Of a stretch of DNA of 42,951 nt, positions 8,051 through 17,777 are shown in pieces. The position numbers and the translations under genes were made by a program. How positions within the stretch are numbered: the stretch's first letter is position 1; every line of letters starts with the position of its first letter. Under the pieces are notes generated by a model, which ran no database searches, had not been told where the DNA came from, and saw nothing but the letters and a program-made list of their open reading frames with translations. The DNA comes from Bacteroidota bacterium (GTDB lineage: Bacteria; Bacteroidota; Ignavibacteria; UBA10030; UBA6906). The DNA is taken from NCBI GenBank assembly GCA_030835135.1, contig JAUQWO010000028.1, positions 1 through 42,951 of the forward strand. The letters are read 5' to 3'.

Positions 8051-10120
8051 ATGTCTAGGACCCGCAGCTATCTCCTTGTGTTCCTTTTCCTCACACCGGT
8101 CCTCACTCAGGCCGAGGTGCTCACCCCCGAAGCCCTGCTCGGCTTGCGGCACGTTGGCACGGCGGTACTCAGCCCGAATGGAACGATGGTCGCGTACACT
8201 ATCGAGATCCCCCGTCAGCCGGGCGATGATCCGGGAGCATCCTACATGGAATTGCACGTGTACGCCAGGGATACCAGGCAGACCAGGGGGTACATCACGG
8301 GCAAGGTACGCGTGAGTTCTCCGGCCTGGAGCCCCGATGGCCGGACGATCGCATGCATCATGAAACGCGGAGAGAAGTCACAACCCCAGGTGTGGACCAT
8401 TCGCACCGATGGAGGGGAGGCAACACCGGTGACCAACGCCGAGACCGGCGTCCTGGCCTTCCGCTGGCATCCCTCCGGCAACTCGATCGGCTACGTCGCC
8501 GAGCTTCCCCGGTCGGCCCGCGCCCGTGCGCTGGAAGCCCGCGGATACCGCTTCATCACCTACGAGGAAGATCTCCGCCCGCGCACGCTGTATCTCGCGG
8601 ACCTCGGTACCACGGCATCTCCGCGAGCGCTCTCCCGTGGAATGAACGTCTGGTCGTTCGAGTTCGCACCCGATGGGAGATCTGCGGCCGTCGCCGCTTC
8701 GCCCCGCAACCTGGTCGACGAAAGCTATATGTTCCAGAAGATCTACCGCATGTCGCTGCAGGATACCTCCTGCACCCTGATCTATACCCCCGCCGGGAAA
8801 CTCGGTCCATACGCCTTCAGTCCCGATGGGTCGAAGCTCGCCCTTGCCGCGGCGGCACGACGGAGCGACAACCAGGTCAGCAGTGGCTATGTCGTGGACC
8901 TTCTATCAGGGGCGGTCCGATCGTTGACCCCCGACAACTTCCGGGGACACACGAGCTGGGTGGGATGGAAAGATGAGAAGACCGTGCTGTGCCGTTCCGG
9001 GGAGGGCGTCGACGTGACCCTGGCAACGGTCCGCACCGATGGCACCGACCGGAAAGTCGTCCTCTCGTCAGCAACAACCGGCATCACCTTCGGGCCAGTC
9101 TCCGCTGTTCCCGGCGCGAAGGTGATGGCCTTCGTCGGACAGACCGTTTCCTGCCCGGGCGACCTGTACCTCTGGTCACCGGGCGATCCCCCGGAGCGGG
9201 TGACCACGCTCAATCCCGGATTGAGCACGACCGCGTTGGGCGCGCAGTCGGTCGTCCGGTATACGTCGCGCGACGGTGTCGCGCTCGAGGGGCTGCTGAT
9301 CACGCCCGTGGGGTACGAGACCGGGAAGAAGTATCCGCTCATCGTCGTGGTGCATGGCGGTCCGGAGTATCATTGGTCCAATTCGTGGGTCACATCCTAC
9401 GGCGAGCCGGGACAGGTCTTCGCGGGCAAGGGGTACGCGGTCTTCTATCCCAATTACAGGTCGAGCACCGGATACGGTCTGGAGTTCGCGGCGTCGGGCC
9501 TCGGAGATCCGGCAGGACGGGAGTTCGATGACATCGCCGATGGCATCGATCATCTTGCCTCGGCGGGGATCGCTGACCGTGAGCGCGTGGGTCTCGGCGG
9601 CGGATCGTACGGCGGCTACGCCGCGGCCTGGTTCGCGACATACTACACGCGCTACGTCCGCGCGGTCGTCATGTTCGTCGGCGTCAGCGACCTCATCAGC
9701 CGCAACAGCACAACGGACATCGCGTATGAGGAGCTGTTCGTGCATTCGGGGAAACCGCTGGAGGAGATGTGGGACCTCGCGCTCAAGCGGAGTCCGGTGT
9801 ACTGGGCGAAGCAGAGTACCACCGCCACGCTGATCTGCGGCGGTGCCGATGACCCGCGCGTCCCACCGACACAGAGCGTGGAACTCTTCCGCCGGATGAA
9901 GATGCATGATCACCCCGCCGTGCGACTCATCCAGTACCCCGGCGAGCAGCACGGCAACGCGCGTCAGCCGGGACGCAGGGACCTGTTGTTCCGGACACTC
10001 GAGTGGTACGATTGGTACGTGAGGGATGCGAAACCGCTGCGGGGAGAGATGCCGCCGTTGGATATATCCGGAAAGTACGGGCTCGAGGGATTGCCCACCG
10101 AAGGAACGCCCTCACACTGA
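8051..10120 (+). CDS. Secreted S9-family (prolyl oligopeptidase-like) serine peptidase
   Basis: A 689-residue peptidase with a signal peptide (SRTRSYLLVFLFLTPVLTQA). Residues about 30-400 form a seven-bladed beta-propeller built from PD40-like repeats (TAVLSPNGTMVAYT, SPAWSPDGRTIACI, FAPDGRSAAV, FSPDGSKLAL). The alpha/beta-hydrolase domain follows (YPLIVVVHGGPEYHW). The catalytic triad is Ser519 in GGGSYGGYAA, Asp600 or 601 in GGADDPRVPP and His634 in GEQHGNAR. Such enzymes cleave short peptides, often acylaminoacyl- or dipeptidyl-type, and here it would act in the periplasm. The propeller probably limits substrate size. No promoter of the usual type is visible in the 48-base gap, so it may be read through from the PAP2 gene. 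Confidence 0.9.
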   Translation: MSRTRSYLLVFLFLTPVLTQAEVLTPEALLGLRHVGTAVLSPNGTMVAYTIEIPRQPGDDPGASYMELHVYARDTRQTRGYITGKVRVSSPAWSPDGRTIACIMKRGEKSQPQVWTIRTDGGEATPVTNAETGVLAFRWHPSGNSIGYVAELPRSARARALEARGYRFITYEEDLRPRTLYLADLGTTASPRALSRGMNVWSFEFAPDGRSAAVAASPRNLVDESYMFQKIYRMSLQDTSCTLIYTPAGKLGPYAFSPDGSKLALAAAARRSDNQVSSGYVVDLLSGAVRSLTPDNFRGHTSWVGWKDEKTVLCRSGEGVDVTLATVRTDGTDRKVVLSSATTGITFGPVSAVPGAKVMAFVGQTVSCPGDLYLWSPGDPPERVTTLNPGLSTTALGAQSVVRYTSRDGVALEGLLITPVGYETGKKYPLIVVVHGGPEYHWSNSWVTSYGEPGQVFAGKGYAVFYPNYRSSTGYGLEFAASGLGDPAGREFDDIADGIDHLASAGIADRERVGLGGGSYGGYAAAWFATYYTRYVRAVVMFVGVSDLISRNSTTDIAYEELFVHSGKPLEEMWDLALKRSPVYWAKQSTTATLICGGADDPRVPPTQSVELFRRMKMHDHPAVRLIQYPGEQHGNARQPGRRDLLFRTLEWYDWYVRDAKPLRGEMPPLDISGKYGLEGLPTEGTPSH

Positions 10121-10136
10121 GGACCGATACACTGCA

Positions 10137-10164
10137 GGAGGCCGGGCTCTGCGGCCCGGCCTCC
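10137..10164. terminator. GC-rich hairpin between convergent genes
   Basis: GGAGGCCGGG pairs perfectly with CCCGGCCTCC around an 8-base loop, in the 54-base gap between the S9 peptidase and the convergent MOSC gene. No long T-run follows, but position and stem strength suit a bidirectional terminator. Confidence 0.6.
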
Positions 10165-10174
10165 CCGCGGCGTA

Positions 10175-10948
10175 TCACATGATCGCCACCGCATCACCTA
10201 CACGTACCGCCTTCCCCGCTTCGTCCGACCCGATCGTCGTATTCACCGAAAGACGGTAGTAGTGATCGAATCGCGCCTTCGCCGCCCACGGGGGCAGAGT
10301 TCGCTCCCGCCGCTCGATGAAGGTCTTCATGAACTGCGGCAGGGCGTCGCCGCTCAACGGTTCCCGTGTCGGCACCACGCAGCGGGCGCACGGATTCTGT
10401 CCCGATAGAACGACGTCGCCAATGCGGAAGCTGATGCTCCCTGTGGCCGTGTACAACCGGTCCTCCCAGAACGCCGGCACACCCGCCACAATGAGGTTCG
10501 GCCGGAAGCGCCGGATCATCTCATCGCGTGAGATCCCCGGGAACCAGCTCGCGACCGCATCCAGCGTGGCCTCGCTGACCACGGTCGGCCCGAACGCCTC
10601 GGTGTCATCGGGGAAACCGCGCACAGGATCGGCATCGAAACGCACGGGTTGTCCCAGCCTGCGCTCGAGCCACCCCGCGATCGCATCATCCTCGTCGCCG
10701 AGCCTGAACGTGAACTCCTCCGTTTCCGATCCCCACGACAGCGTCACGAAATTCCCCGGCAGCATGAAGCGGGCGCGGACCTTGTGGATGGCCTCCGTGG
10801 ATTTGCCACAGATGAATTTTCCGTCGAGCCCGCGCAACGCCCACACGCGGTCGAACTCCAGGATGCCACCGGCCGTGATACGTGCCGACTGCATCCGGAC
10901 CGGGTCCAGCGCCTTGATGGGATAGATGAGGATCGATGCGAGGGTCAT
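10175..10948 (-). CDS. MOSC-domain protein
   Basis: A 257-residue protein with an N-terminal MOSC beta-barrel domain (MTLASILIYPIKALDPV, DRVWALRGLDGKFICG) and a C-terminal MOSC domain. The conserved cysteine and surroundings are seen in GQNPCARCVVPTREP. MOSC proteins handle molybdenum cofactor or sulfur transfer; relatives include YcbX and mARC, which detoxify N-hydroxylated bases. There is no ferredoxin domain such as that of YcbX. It follows the bacilliredoxin gene after 27 bases, so a thiol or redox role for the pair is plausible but inferred. Confidence 0.85.
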   Translation of the reverse strand: MTLASILIYPIKALDPVRMQSARITAGGILEFDRVWALRGLDGKFICGKSTEAIHKVRARFMLPGNFVTLSWGSETEEFTFRLGDEDDAIAGWLERRLGQPVRFDADPVRGFPDDTEAFGPTVVSEATLDAVASWFPGISRDEMIRRFRPNLIVAGVPAFWEDRLYTATGSISFRIGDVVLSGQNPCARCVVPTREPLSGDALPQFMKTFIERRERTLPPWAAKARFDHYYRLSVNTTIGSDEAGKAVRVGDAVAIM

Positions 10949-10975
10949 AGGACGGATGGACCGGACGGAAGCCGG

Positions 10976-11419
10976 TCAATTCCCTGTGGTCGTGGGCTGG
11001 CCGCAGTGCTCCTCGAAGAGGTGGGTCAGGTGCGTTGCGATCGTGCCTGCATCGCGGCTCTCGATGAGATACCGGGGGATGAACTCGACGAGCCGTCCAT
11101 CCTTCCAGAGGGCCATCGAGGGAGAGGAGGGCGGGATCTGGCCGAGATGCTCGCGAACGCGGGCGGTGGACTCGATGTCGCCACCCGCAAATACCGTTGT
11201 GAGAGTGTCGGGCCGAACGCCTGCGTTCTGCAGAGCAATACCGATGGCCGGACGGGCTTTCCCGGCCGCGCAACCACACACCGAATTGATCACGAGGAGG
11301 TTGGTGCCCTTCCCCTCGAGAATGGACCGGTCAACATCTTCCACGGTCCTGAGTTCCTTGAAACCGAGACGGGTCAGCTCGTCCCTGTACGGCTGGATCA
11401 TCTGTGGATCGTAGCGCAT
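10976..11419 (-). CDS. Bacilliredoxin, BrxA/BrxB family
   Basis: A 147-residue protein of the YphP/YqiW family (BrxA/BrxB), thioredoxin-fold proteins that remove bacillithiol from proteins in Bacillus. The family's CGC motif is at Cys48-Gly-Cys50 in VINSVCGCAAG; the N-terminus MRYDPQMIQPYRDEL and the later GQIPPSSPS also match the family. Length is typical. Bacteroidota-group bacteria carrying this protein often make bacillithiol, but no bacillithiol synthesis gene is in the window. It lies 73 bases after the aconitase gene on the same strand with no obvious promoter of its own. Confidence 0.9.
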   Translation of the reverse strand: MRYDPQMIQPYRDELTRLGFKELRTVEDVDRSILEGKGTNLLVINSVCGCAAGKARPAIGIALQNAGVRPDTLTTVFAGGDIESTARVREHLGQIPPSSPSMALWKDGRLVEFIPRYLIESRDAGTIATHLTHLFEEHCGQPTTTGN

Positions 11420-11492
11420 GGAAACATTCCTATGAGTGGATACTGGTGCTCTGCTCTTAGGAACATCGCCATGCGCCCACGGGTTCCAGCGG

Positions 11493-14006
11493 TTACCGGC
11501 GCCGCTTGACGGCCTTCACCACACGCTTCTTTGCCGCCTTCACCACGCGCTTCTTCGCGGCCTTCGGCTTCCCCTTCCTGGCGAGGGTGACTTTGCCCTT
11601 CTTCACGACTCTCGCTTTGGCTCTGGCTTCTGTCTTCGCCTTCTTCGGGGCCTTCGCAGCACCCTTCTTCGCTGTCCCCCGCTTCCTCTTTGCTGCCACC
11701 GTGGCCCTGGCCTTCTTCGTTCCCCTCTCCTCCTTCACATTTACGCGCGACGTGCCTTTCGCGATCAGATTCAGAGCGCTGCCGGCCTTGTACCATCCGA
11801 TCTGGTTCTCATTGAACGTATGGTTCATCACGCACGCGTCGGTAGTGCCATCACGGTGCTTCAGTACCAGCGTCAACGGCACACCGGGAGCGAATGCCGC
11901 GAGGCCGGTGATCGATGCGCGATCATCCTCGCGCACCTTCTCGTAATCCGACGGATCGGCGAATGTGAGCGGCAGCATCCCCTGCTTCTTCAGGTTCGTC
12001 TCATGGATACGGGCAAAACTCTTCACAATGATCGCACGTCCGCCCAGCCAGCGCGGTTCCATCGCGGCATGCTCGCGGCTCGAACCCTCGCCGTAGTTCT
12101 CATCACCGACCACCACCCAGCCGAGACCCGCGGCCTTATACTCGCGCGCAACGGCCGGAAATTCCCTGGTCTCTCCGGAGAGGATGTTCTTCCCTGTCCC
12201 CGCCGCACCGGTGAACGCATTCACGGCACCGCTGAACATGTTGTTCGAGATATTGTCGAGGTGGCCCCGGAACTTCAGCCACTTGCCCGCGGGCGAGATA
12301 TGGTCCGTCGTGCATTTCCCCTTCGCCTTCACCAGCACCGGGACGTCGACGATGTCCTTCCCGTCCCACGCCGGGAATGCGGACAACGCCTGCAACCGGT
12401 CGCTGGTCGGAGCGATCTTCACAGCGATCTTCGATCCATCCGCGGCGGGAGCGAGGTATCCGGCAGCACCGGAGGCGAAGCCCTTCGGCGGAAGCTCCGC
12501 GCCATTCGGCGGGGCGAGTTTCACCTTCCCACCGTCCGGCGTGTCGAGTTCGTCCGTCACAGGATTGAAGGTGATGCGTCCGGCCAGCGCAAGCGCGGTC
12601 ACGATCTCAGGACTGGCCACGAACGCGTGGGTCTCGGGGTTGGCATCGTTCCGGGCGGCGAAGTTCCTGTTGAACGAGGTGATGATGGAATTGCGCACGC
12701 CCTTCGCGACGTCGCTCCGCTTCCACTGACCGATGCACGGGCCGCAGGCGTTCGCCAGGACGCTGCCCCCGATCTGCGTTAACACGCTGAGATGCCCATC
12801 CCGCTCGATCGTCGCACGGACCTGCTCCGATCCCGGCGTGATCGTGAACTCGGATCGGGCCTTGAGTCCGTGTGCCAGTGCCTGGCGCGCGATGCTCGTG
12901 GAGCGTTCGATGTCTTCGTAGCTCGAGTTCGTGCAGCTGCCGATAAGGGCAACCTTGAGTTCCTCCGGGAAGTTGTTCTCGCGGACCGCCTGCGCGAATG
13001 CCGAGAGCTTCCATGCACGGTCCGGGGTGAAGGGGCCATTGATCATCGGTTCTAGCGACGACAGGTCGATCTCGATGACCTGATCGTAATAGTCCGCCGG
13101 CGATGCAGCGGTCTCGGGATCCGCCTGCAGGTATTCCGCGATGCCGTCCGCCCGTGCAGCGACCTGTGCCCGCCCCGTGGAACGGAGGTAAGCACTCATG
13201 CGCTCGTCGTAGGGGAAAACGGACGTCGTCGCACCGATCTCGGCACCCATGTTGCAGATGGTCCCCTTGCCGGTCGCGGAGATGGAGGATGTGCCTTCGC
13301 CGAAGTACTCGACGATGGCCCCCGTGCCGCCCTTCACGGTCAGGATACCGGCAAGCTTGAGGATGATATCCTTCGCGCTCGCCCAGCCGTGCAGTTGCCC
13401 TTTCAGGTGCACACCAATGACCTTCGGGAATTTGAGTTCCCAGGCCATGCCGGCCATCACGTCGACCGCATCGGCACCACCGACGCCGATCGCGATCATG
13501 CCCATGCCACCTGCGTTCGGCGTGTGCGAATCCGTACCGATCATCATCCCTCCCGGGAACGCATAGTTTTCCAGGACCACCTGATGGATGATGCCCGACC
13601 CGGGTTTCCAGAACCCGATCCCGTGCCTGGCTGAGACACTCTCCAGGAACGCATAGACCTCGCTGTTCTCCGTCCGCGCCCGGTCAAGATCCGCGTCCGC
13701 CCCCGTCTGGGCAGTGATCAGGTGATCGCAATGCACGGTCGACGGGACGGCGACGGAGGGGATCCCCGCGGACATGAACTGGAGGAGGGCCATCTGTGCC
13801 GTCGCATCCTGCATCGCAACACGGTCAGGCGCGAAATCCACGTAGGAGCTCCCGCGCACGGCGGGGGCCTTCGGCGCGCGCCAGTAGTGGGCGTACAGGA
13901 TCTTTTCTGTGAGAGTCAGGGGGCGGCCGACGAGGCGGCGCGCAACGCGGACCCGGCCGGGGGTACGGGCGTACACCCGTTCGATCATCGGGAGATCATG
14001 GATCAT
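11493..14006 (-). CDS. acn: Aconitate hydratase with C-terminal histone-H1-like basic tail
   Basis: TCA-cycle enzyme interconverting citrate and isocitrate in the cytoplasm. The 837-residue protein is of the mitochondrial-type aconitase class: the [4Fe-4S] ligands fall at Cys358 (GSCTNSS), Cys421 and Cys424 (ACGPCIGQW), and the substrate-binding loop [12 protein letters not shown] is present. The catalytic part ends at about residue 751 (ALNLIAKG), where ordinary family members stop. Residues 752-837 form a tail with about 25 Lys and 13 Arg and only 3 acidic residues, with AAKKRVVK-type repeats. I chose ATG at 14006: GGAGG lies nine bases upstream, and a 63-codon extension to 14195 crosses the promoter. 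Divergent from clpS. Confidence 0.95.
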   Translation of the reverse strand: MIHDLPMIERVYARTPGRVRVARRLVGRPLTLTEKILYAHYWRAPKAPAVRGSSYVDFAPDRVAMQDATAQMALLQFMSAGIPSVAVPSTVHCDHLITAQTGADADLDRARTENSEVYAFLESVSARHGIGFWKPGSGIIHQVVLENYAFPGGMMIGTDSHTPNAGGMGMIAIGVGGADAVDVMAGMAWELKFPKVIGVHLKGQLHGWASAKDIILKLAGILTVKGGTGAIVEYFGEGTSSISATGKGTICNMGAEIGATTSVFPYDERMSAYLRSTGRAQVAARADGIAEYLQADPETAASPADYYDQVIEIDLSSLEPMINGPFTPDRAWKLSAFAQAVRENNFPEELKVALIGSCTNSSYEDIERSTSIARQALAHGLKARSEFTITPGSEQVRATIERDGHLSVLTQIGGSVLANACGPCIGQWKRSDVAKGVRNSIITSFNRNFAARNDANPETHAFVASPEIVTALALAGRITFNPVTDELDTPDGGKVKLAPPNGAELPPKGFASGAAGYLAPAADGSKIAVKIAPTSDRLQALSAFPAWDGKDIVDVPVLVKAKGKCTTDHISPAGKWLKFRGHLDNISNNMFSGAVNAFTGAAGTGKNILSGETREFPAVAREYKAAGLGWVVVGDENYGEGSSREHAAMEPRWLGGRAIIVKSFARIHETNLKKQGMLPLTFADPSDYEKVREDDRASITGLAAFAPGVPLTLVLKHRDGTTDACVMNHTFNENQIGWYKAGSALNLIAKGTSRVNVKEERGTKKARATVAAKRKRGTAKKGAAKAPKKAKTEARAKARVVKKGKVTLARKGKPKAAKKRVVKAAKKRVVKAVKRRR
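11496..11753 (-). other. Segment encoding the 86-residue Lys/Arg/Ala-rich aconitase tail
   Basis: Low-complexity segment in frame with the aconitase, starting directly after the normal family end. Composition by count is 25 Lys, 13 Arg and 3 Glu in 86 residues. Near the C-terminus an 8-residue unit, AAKKRVVK, is repeated in tandem (about 11512-11559) with slight DNA divergence between copies. It resembles the C-terminal arms of histone H1 and of bacterial proteins such as AlgP or extended HU, which bind nucleic acid. Confidence 0.85.
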
Positions 14007-14052
14007 TGGTGGTGTCCTCCAGGGTGGGCTTGACAATGGAAAATAACGTGGC

Positions 14053-14083
14053 ATAATATACGCAGTGACTGTGCGACGCGCAA
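14053..14083 (-). promoter_or_regulatory. Promoter of the aconitase gene
   Basis: Minus strand: TTG (14083-14081), 20-base spacer, TATATTAT (14060-14053). The leader to the ATG at 14006 is about 42-46 bases and contains GGAGG. Confidence 0.55.
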
Positions 14084-14091
14084 GTGATGGA

Positions 14092-14122
14092 TTGCACAAC
14101 ACCTCGCTTTTTCGTATTTTTG
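14092..14122 (+). promoter_or_regulatory. Promoter of the clpS-alaS operon
   Basis: TTG (14092-14094), 20-base spacer, TATTTTTG (14115-14122), an exact match to the Bacteroidota -7 consensus TAnnTTTG. The clpS start codon is 21 bases downstream. Confidence 0.65.
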
Positions 14123-14143
14123 ACGATACAACCGAATTGACGC

Positions 14144-14422
14144 ATGACCACCAACCCGCTGGGACTCGAGCAGTCGGACGAGGACGTTGCAACACATGAT
14201 CCTGCCAAGGTCATCTTGTTCAATGACAACGTCCACACGTTCGACGAAGTGATCACCCAATTGATCAAGGCAACACGCTGTACGCAGGAAAAGGCGGAAG
14301 GCCTTGCCTGGGAGGTCCATACCCGGGGGAAAGCCATCGTGTTCAGCGGTGAGATGATGCGTTGTGTACAGGTAAGTGGCATCCTTGAAGAGATCCAACT
14401 GATGACCCAGATCGAGGTATGA
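14144..14422 (+). CDS. clpS: ClpS, ATP-dependent Clp protease adaptor
   Basis: A 92-residue ClpS adaptor, which delivers N-degron substrates to ClpAP/ClpCP. The family hallmark [15 protein letters not shown] is present, as is the helix region [20 protein letters not shown]. Length is normal. It begins a plus-strand operon: its TGA overlaps the alaS ATG in an ATGA arrangement, so alaS is probably translationally coupled to it. No clpA or clpC is nearby. There is no clear Shine-Dalgarno in the short leader. Confidence 0.93.
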   Translation: MTTNPLGLEQSDEDVATHDPAKVILFNDNVHTFDEVITQLIKATRCTQEKAEGLAWEVHTRGKAIVFSGEMMRCVQVSGILEEIQLMTQIEV

Positions 14423-17169
14423 TGAAAGCCGACGAGATACGCCAGAGTTTCCTTGACTTCTTCGCCCGTCACGATCACCGCATCGTCCCCAGCGCACCGG
14501 TGATCCCCCACGGGGACCCCACCCTGCTCTTCACGAACGCGGGCATGAACCAGTTCAAGGACGTCTTCCTTGCCACCGGCAAGAGAGACTATGTCCGGGC
14601 CGCAGACACGCAGAAGTGCATCCGCGTCAGCGGCAAGCACAACGACCTGGAAGAGGTGGGCCGCGACACGTACCACCACACCTTCTTCGAGATGCTCGGG
14701 AACTGGTCCTTTGGCGACTATTACAAGACCGAAGCGATCGCGTGGGCCTGGGAACTCCTGACCAAAGAGTGGGGGCTCGACAAGTCGAGGTTGTACGCGA
14801 CGATCTATGAGACCGACGAGGAGGCGGGCCGGCTCTGGGCGAAGGTCACCGACATCGATCCGACGCACATCCTCAAGTTCGGCAAGAAGGACAACTTCTG
14901 GGAGATGGGCGAAACGGGCCCCTGTGGTCCGTGCTCCGAGATCCACATCGACCTCACGCCGGACAGGTCCGGTGGGGCCCTCGTGAACGCCGGCGACGCG
15001 CGCGTGATGGAGATCTGGAACCTCGTCTTCATCCAGAACAACCGCACGGCAACCGGCGAACTCGAAAACCTTCCCGCCAAGCACGTCGACACCGGCATGG
15101 GGTTCGAACGCGTGTCCGCCGTGCTCCAGGGGAAGTCCTCGAACTACGATACCGATGTGTTCATGCCGATCATCACCGCGATCAGCGATGTGACCGGTCG
15201 CCCGTACACCGCACCGGCGGACCAGGTGGCGATGCGAGTGATCGCGGACCACATCCGGATGCTGAGCTTCGCGATCGCCGACGGCGCGATCCCGGGCAAT
15301 GACGGGCGCGGCTATGTCCTGCGCCGCATCCTGCGCCGGGCCGCACGGTTCGCGCGCGATCTCGGGATGAAGGAACCCTGCATCTACGGGATCACCGACA
15401 CCGTCGCCGCAACGATGGGTCATGTCTTTCCCGAACTCATCGAGAAGCGCGAGCACATCAAACGCACGATCAAGGCGGAGGAAGAGAGCTTCCTCGTGAC
15501 GCTCGACCGCGGGATCCAGATCTTCGAATCCGTCGTCGAACGCATCGGCCACTCCACCGTCTTCCCGGGTGACGACGCATTCAAGTTGTATGACACCTAC
15601 GGGTTCCCGCTCGATCTGACCCAGATGATGGCGGAGGAGCGCGGTCTGAAGGTCGACACCTCCGAATTCACCGGACGGATGGAGGAGCAGCGTACACGCG
15701 CGCGTGAAGCCGGCAAGCAGGAGTCGCAGGGTGTTGCCACCGCACTGATCCGTGAGATCGCCGATCTCCCGCCCACGGAGTTCGTCGGGTACACGACGAC
15801 GGAGACCCCTGCACACCTCGGCCGGATCCTGAGCGGCAAGTACCTCTACCTCGACCGCACCCCCTTCTACGTCGAATCGGGCGGGCAGGTCGATGACAGC
15901 GGCACCATTGAAGGCGATGGGTTCACCGCGGAGGTGGTGGACTCGCTCCGGCTCGATCGCAAGATCATCCATGAGGTGCGGTTCGTGAAGGGGTCCCCCG
16001 ACACGGTCCGCGAAGGTGCCGTGACCGCGCGCGTGGATACCGCCCGGCGCAACGATATCCGCCGCAATCATTCGGCGACACACCTTCTGCATGAATCGCT
16101 CCGGCGCGTCCTCGGCGAGCATGTGCACCAGCAGGGTTCGCTCGTCGCTCCCGACCGGCTCCGGTTCGACTTCCCCCACTTCGGCAAGATCACGCCCGGA
16201 GAGATCCGGGCCATCGAGGATATGGTGAACGGCAAGATCGCGGACGCCATCGCGGTGCACACCGGCGTGGATATGCCGATCGAACAGGCCCGATCGATAC
16301 CGCATGTGAAGATGTTCTTCGGCGACAAGTACGGCGACACGGTGCGGGTGGTGACGATCGACGAGTCCTTCAGCGTCGAGTTCTGCGGCGGCACACACGT
16401 GGCATCCACCGCGGACATAGGCCTGTTCAAGATCATTGCCGAGTCGAGCATCGCCAGCGGCGTACGCCGCATCGAAGCGGTGACCGGGGCCGGTCTGCGC
16501 CACTATATCGAGGAGCAGATCCAGAAGGCCGCCGGCCTCGATGACCGGATCGCCCGGCTCATCGAGGAGCAGCAGGAGTTGGAACGGAACCTCCCTGCCC
16601 CCCGCACGGGAACGTCGCGGTTCGTCCGTCCATCCCTCGGCGCGCTCTCGCTTCCTCCCCGGGGGATCGATCAGCACACGGTGGACACCGTGGAGCAGGG
16701 TCTCCTGGACCGCCAGGCGGCGCTCGAGAGCATCACGTCGTCCGCTGCCGACATGAAGAAGGAGTTGAGCCGGTCACGCGTTGCCGGTGCTGCCGGTGCC
16801 ATCGATGCCCTGCTCACCCGGGCAACGACGGTCAACGGCCTCACCGTCGTCTCCGGACAGGTGGACGCGCCGTCCATGGATGAACTCAAGACGATCGGTG
16901 ACACGCTGCGCAGCAAGCTCGGCAGCGGCGTCGGTCTCCTGGCGGCGATCCATGAAGACAAGGTGTCCCTGGTGTGCGTCGTCACGGATGATCTCGTGGC
17001 AGCGAAAAGGATCGCCGCGGGAACGGTTGTGGGCGCGGTCGCCAAACTGCTCGGCGGCGGCGGCGGCGGACGGCCCCATATGGCGACCGCCGGCGGCAAG
17101 GACATCGCGAAACTGCCCGAGACACTGGCGCAGATCCCCACCATCATTGCATCTCTGACCGGAGCCTGA
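14419..17169 (+). CDS. alaS: Alanyl-tRNA synthetase
   Basis: Charges tRNA-Ala in the cytoplasm. The 916-residue protein has the full class II catalytic domain from the N-terminus (TLLFTNAGMNQFKDVFL, CIRVSGKHNDLEEVG, FFEMLGNWSFGDYYK), the editing domain with zinc-site residues His551 and His555 (NHSATHLLH) and Cys656 and His660 (FCGGTHV), and a C-terminal DHHA1/C-Ala domain with GGGGGGRPHMATAGG. A Pro/Arg-rich stretch around residues 725-760 (LPAPRTGTSRF, LSLPPRG) replaces part of the usual coiled-coil linker. The start overlaps the clpS stop; gmhA follows after two bases. The window also carries a tRNA-Ala gene. Confidence 0.97.
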   Translation: MMKADEIRQSFLDFFARHDHRIVPSAPVIPHGDPTLLFTNAGMNQFKDVFLATGKRDYVRAADTQKCIRVSGKHNDLEEVGRDTYHHTFFEMLGNWSFGDYYKTEAIAWAWELLTKEWGLDKSRLYATIYETDEEAGRLWAKVTDIDPTHILKFGKKDNFWEMGETGPCGPCSEIHIDLTPDRSGGALVNAGDARVMEIWNLVFIQNNRTATGELENLPAKHVDTGMGFERVSAVLQGKSSNYDTDVFMPIITAISDVTGRPYTAPADQVAMRVIADHIRMLSFAIADGAIPGNDGRGYVLRRILRRAARFARDLGMKEPCIYGITDTVAATMGHVFPELIEKREHIKRTIKAEEESFLVTLDRGIQIFESVVERIGHSTVFPGDDAFKLYDTYGFPLDLTQMMAEERGLKVDTSEFTGRMEEQRTRAREAGKQESQGVATALIREIADLPPTEFVGYTTTETPAHLGRILSGKYLYLDRTPFYVESGGQVDDSGTIEGDGFTAEVVDSLRLDRKIIHEVRFVKGSPDTVREGAVTARVDTARRNDIRRNHSATHLLHESLRRVLGEHVHQQGSLVAPDRLRFDFPHFGKITPGEIRAIEDMVNGKIADAIAVHTGVDMPIEQARSIPHVKMFFGDKYGDTVRVVTIDESFSVEFCGGTHVASTADIGLFKIIAESSIASGVRRIEAVTGAGLRHYIEEQIQKAAGLDDRIARLIEEQQELERNLPAPRTGTSRFVRPSLGALSLPPRGIDQHTVDTVEQGLLDRQAALESITSSAADMKKELSRSRVAGAAGAIDALLTRATTVNGLTVVSGQVDAPSMDELKTIGDTLRSKLGSGVGLLAAIHEDKVSLVCVVTDDLVAAKRIAAGTVVGAVAKLLGGGGGGRPHMATAGGKDIAKLPETLAQIPTIIASLTGA

Positions 17170-17171
17170 CC

Positions 17172-17777
17172 ATGGCACATCTCCCCCTTACCATCCTGGC
17201 ACGACAGGCCTATATCGAGGACGAACTCAAGGCCAGCGCCGAAACCAAGAAGAAGATCGCGGAGACCTGCACGGATGTGATCGTGAAGGCCGTGGACCTC
17301 CTGATCCGCACGCTGAACGGAGGCGGAAAGATCCTGCTCTGCGGGAACGGCGGCAGCGCTGCCGATGCACAGCATCTGGCCGCGGAGCTCGTGATCCGGA
17401 TGGACCCCTCGATCAAGCGCCCGGGCATTCCCGCCGTTGCCCTCTCCACCGACACATCGGTCCTTACGGCGGGAGCGAATGACATCGGGTATGACAACGT
17501 GTTTGCGCGCTCCGTCGAGGCCCTCGGACGCAAGGGCGATGCCCTGATCGTGATCAGCACCAGCGGCAACTCCGAGAACATAAACCGTGCCCTCGCACAG
17601 GCCCGCTCCGCCGGGATGGCGACGATCGGGCTCCTCGGGAAAGACGGCGGCACGACGCGCGGACTCGTGGATGTGGCCATCGTGGTCCCCTCGTACAGCA
17701 CCCAGCGCATCCAGGAAGGCCACATCACGATCGGCCATATTCTGTGCGGGATGATCGAACGGGAGATGTACAGCTGA
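17172..17777 (+). CDS. gmhA: Sedoheptulose-7-phosphate isomerase (GmhA-like SIS protein)
   Basis: A 201-residue single SIS-domain protein of the GmhA family, which makes D-glycero-manno-heptose 7-phosphate for LPS inner core or S-layer glycans. The phosphosugar-binding loop CGNGGSAADAQHLAAEL and the second SIS segment VISTSGNSENINRAL are clear, and the C-terminal EGHITIGHILCGMIE has the conserved active-site region. It starts two bases after alaS. Its 3' end overlaps the next ORF by up to 34 bases. Other SIS isomerases such as DiaA are alternatives; the neighbouring glycan gene favours GmhA. Confidence 0.88.
   Translation: MAHLPLTILARQAYIEDELKASAETKKKIAETCTDVIVKAVDLLIRTLNGGGKILLCGNGGSAADAQHLAAELVIRMDPSIKRPGIPAVALSTDTSVLTAGANDIGYDNVFARSVEALGRKGDALIVISTSGNSENINRALAQARSAGMATIGLLGKDGGTTRGLVDVAIVVPSYSTQRIQEGHITIGHILCGMIEREMYS

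Noticed and set aside
10121-10174. Hairpin considered as a riboswitch
   Set aside because: It lies between two convergent stop codons and consists of one simple stem.
11512-11559. Tandem 24-base units considered as a DNA repeat array
   Set aside because: They encode the in-frame AAKKRVVK repeats of the aconitase tail, and synonymous differences between copies suggest selection at protein level.
14007-14195. 63-codon N-terminal extension of the aconitase
   Set aside because: It would include the promoter region and the clpS start on the other strand. The ATG at 14006 has GGAGG and begins the family-like sequence.
13996-16677. 893-codon minus-strand open frame opposite alaS
   Set aside because: It is antisense to the clear alaS gene and the 3' part of clpS, rich in Arg/His/Asp in a pattern that mirrors high-GC codon usage, with no domain resemblance.
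17041-17100. Poly-Gly stretch in alaS considered as a low-complexity anomaly
   Set aside because: GGGGGGRPHMA is the normal C-terminal DHHA1 signature of alanyl-tRNA synthetases.
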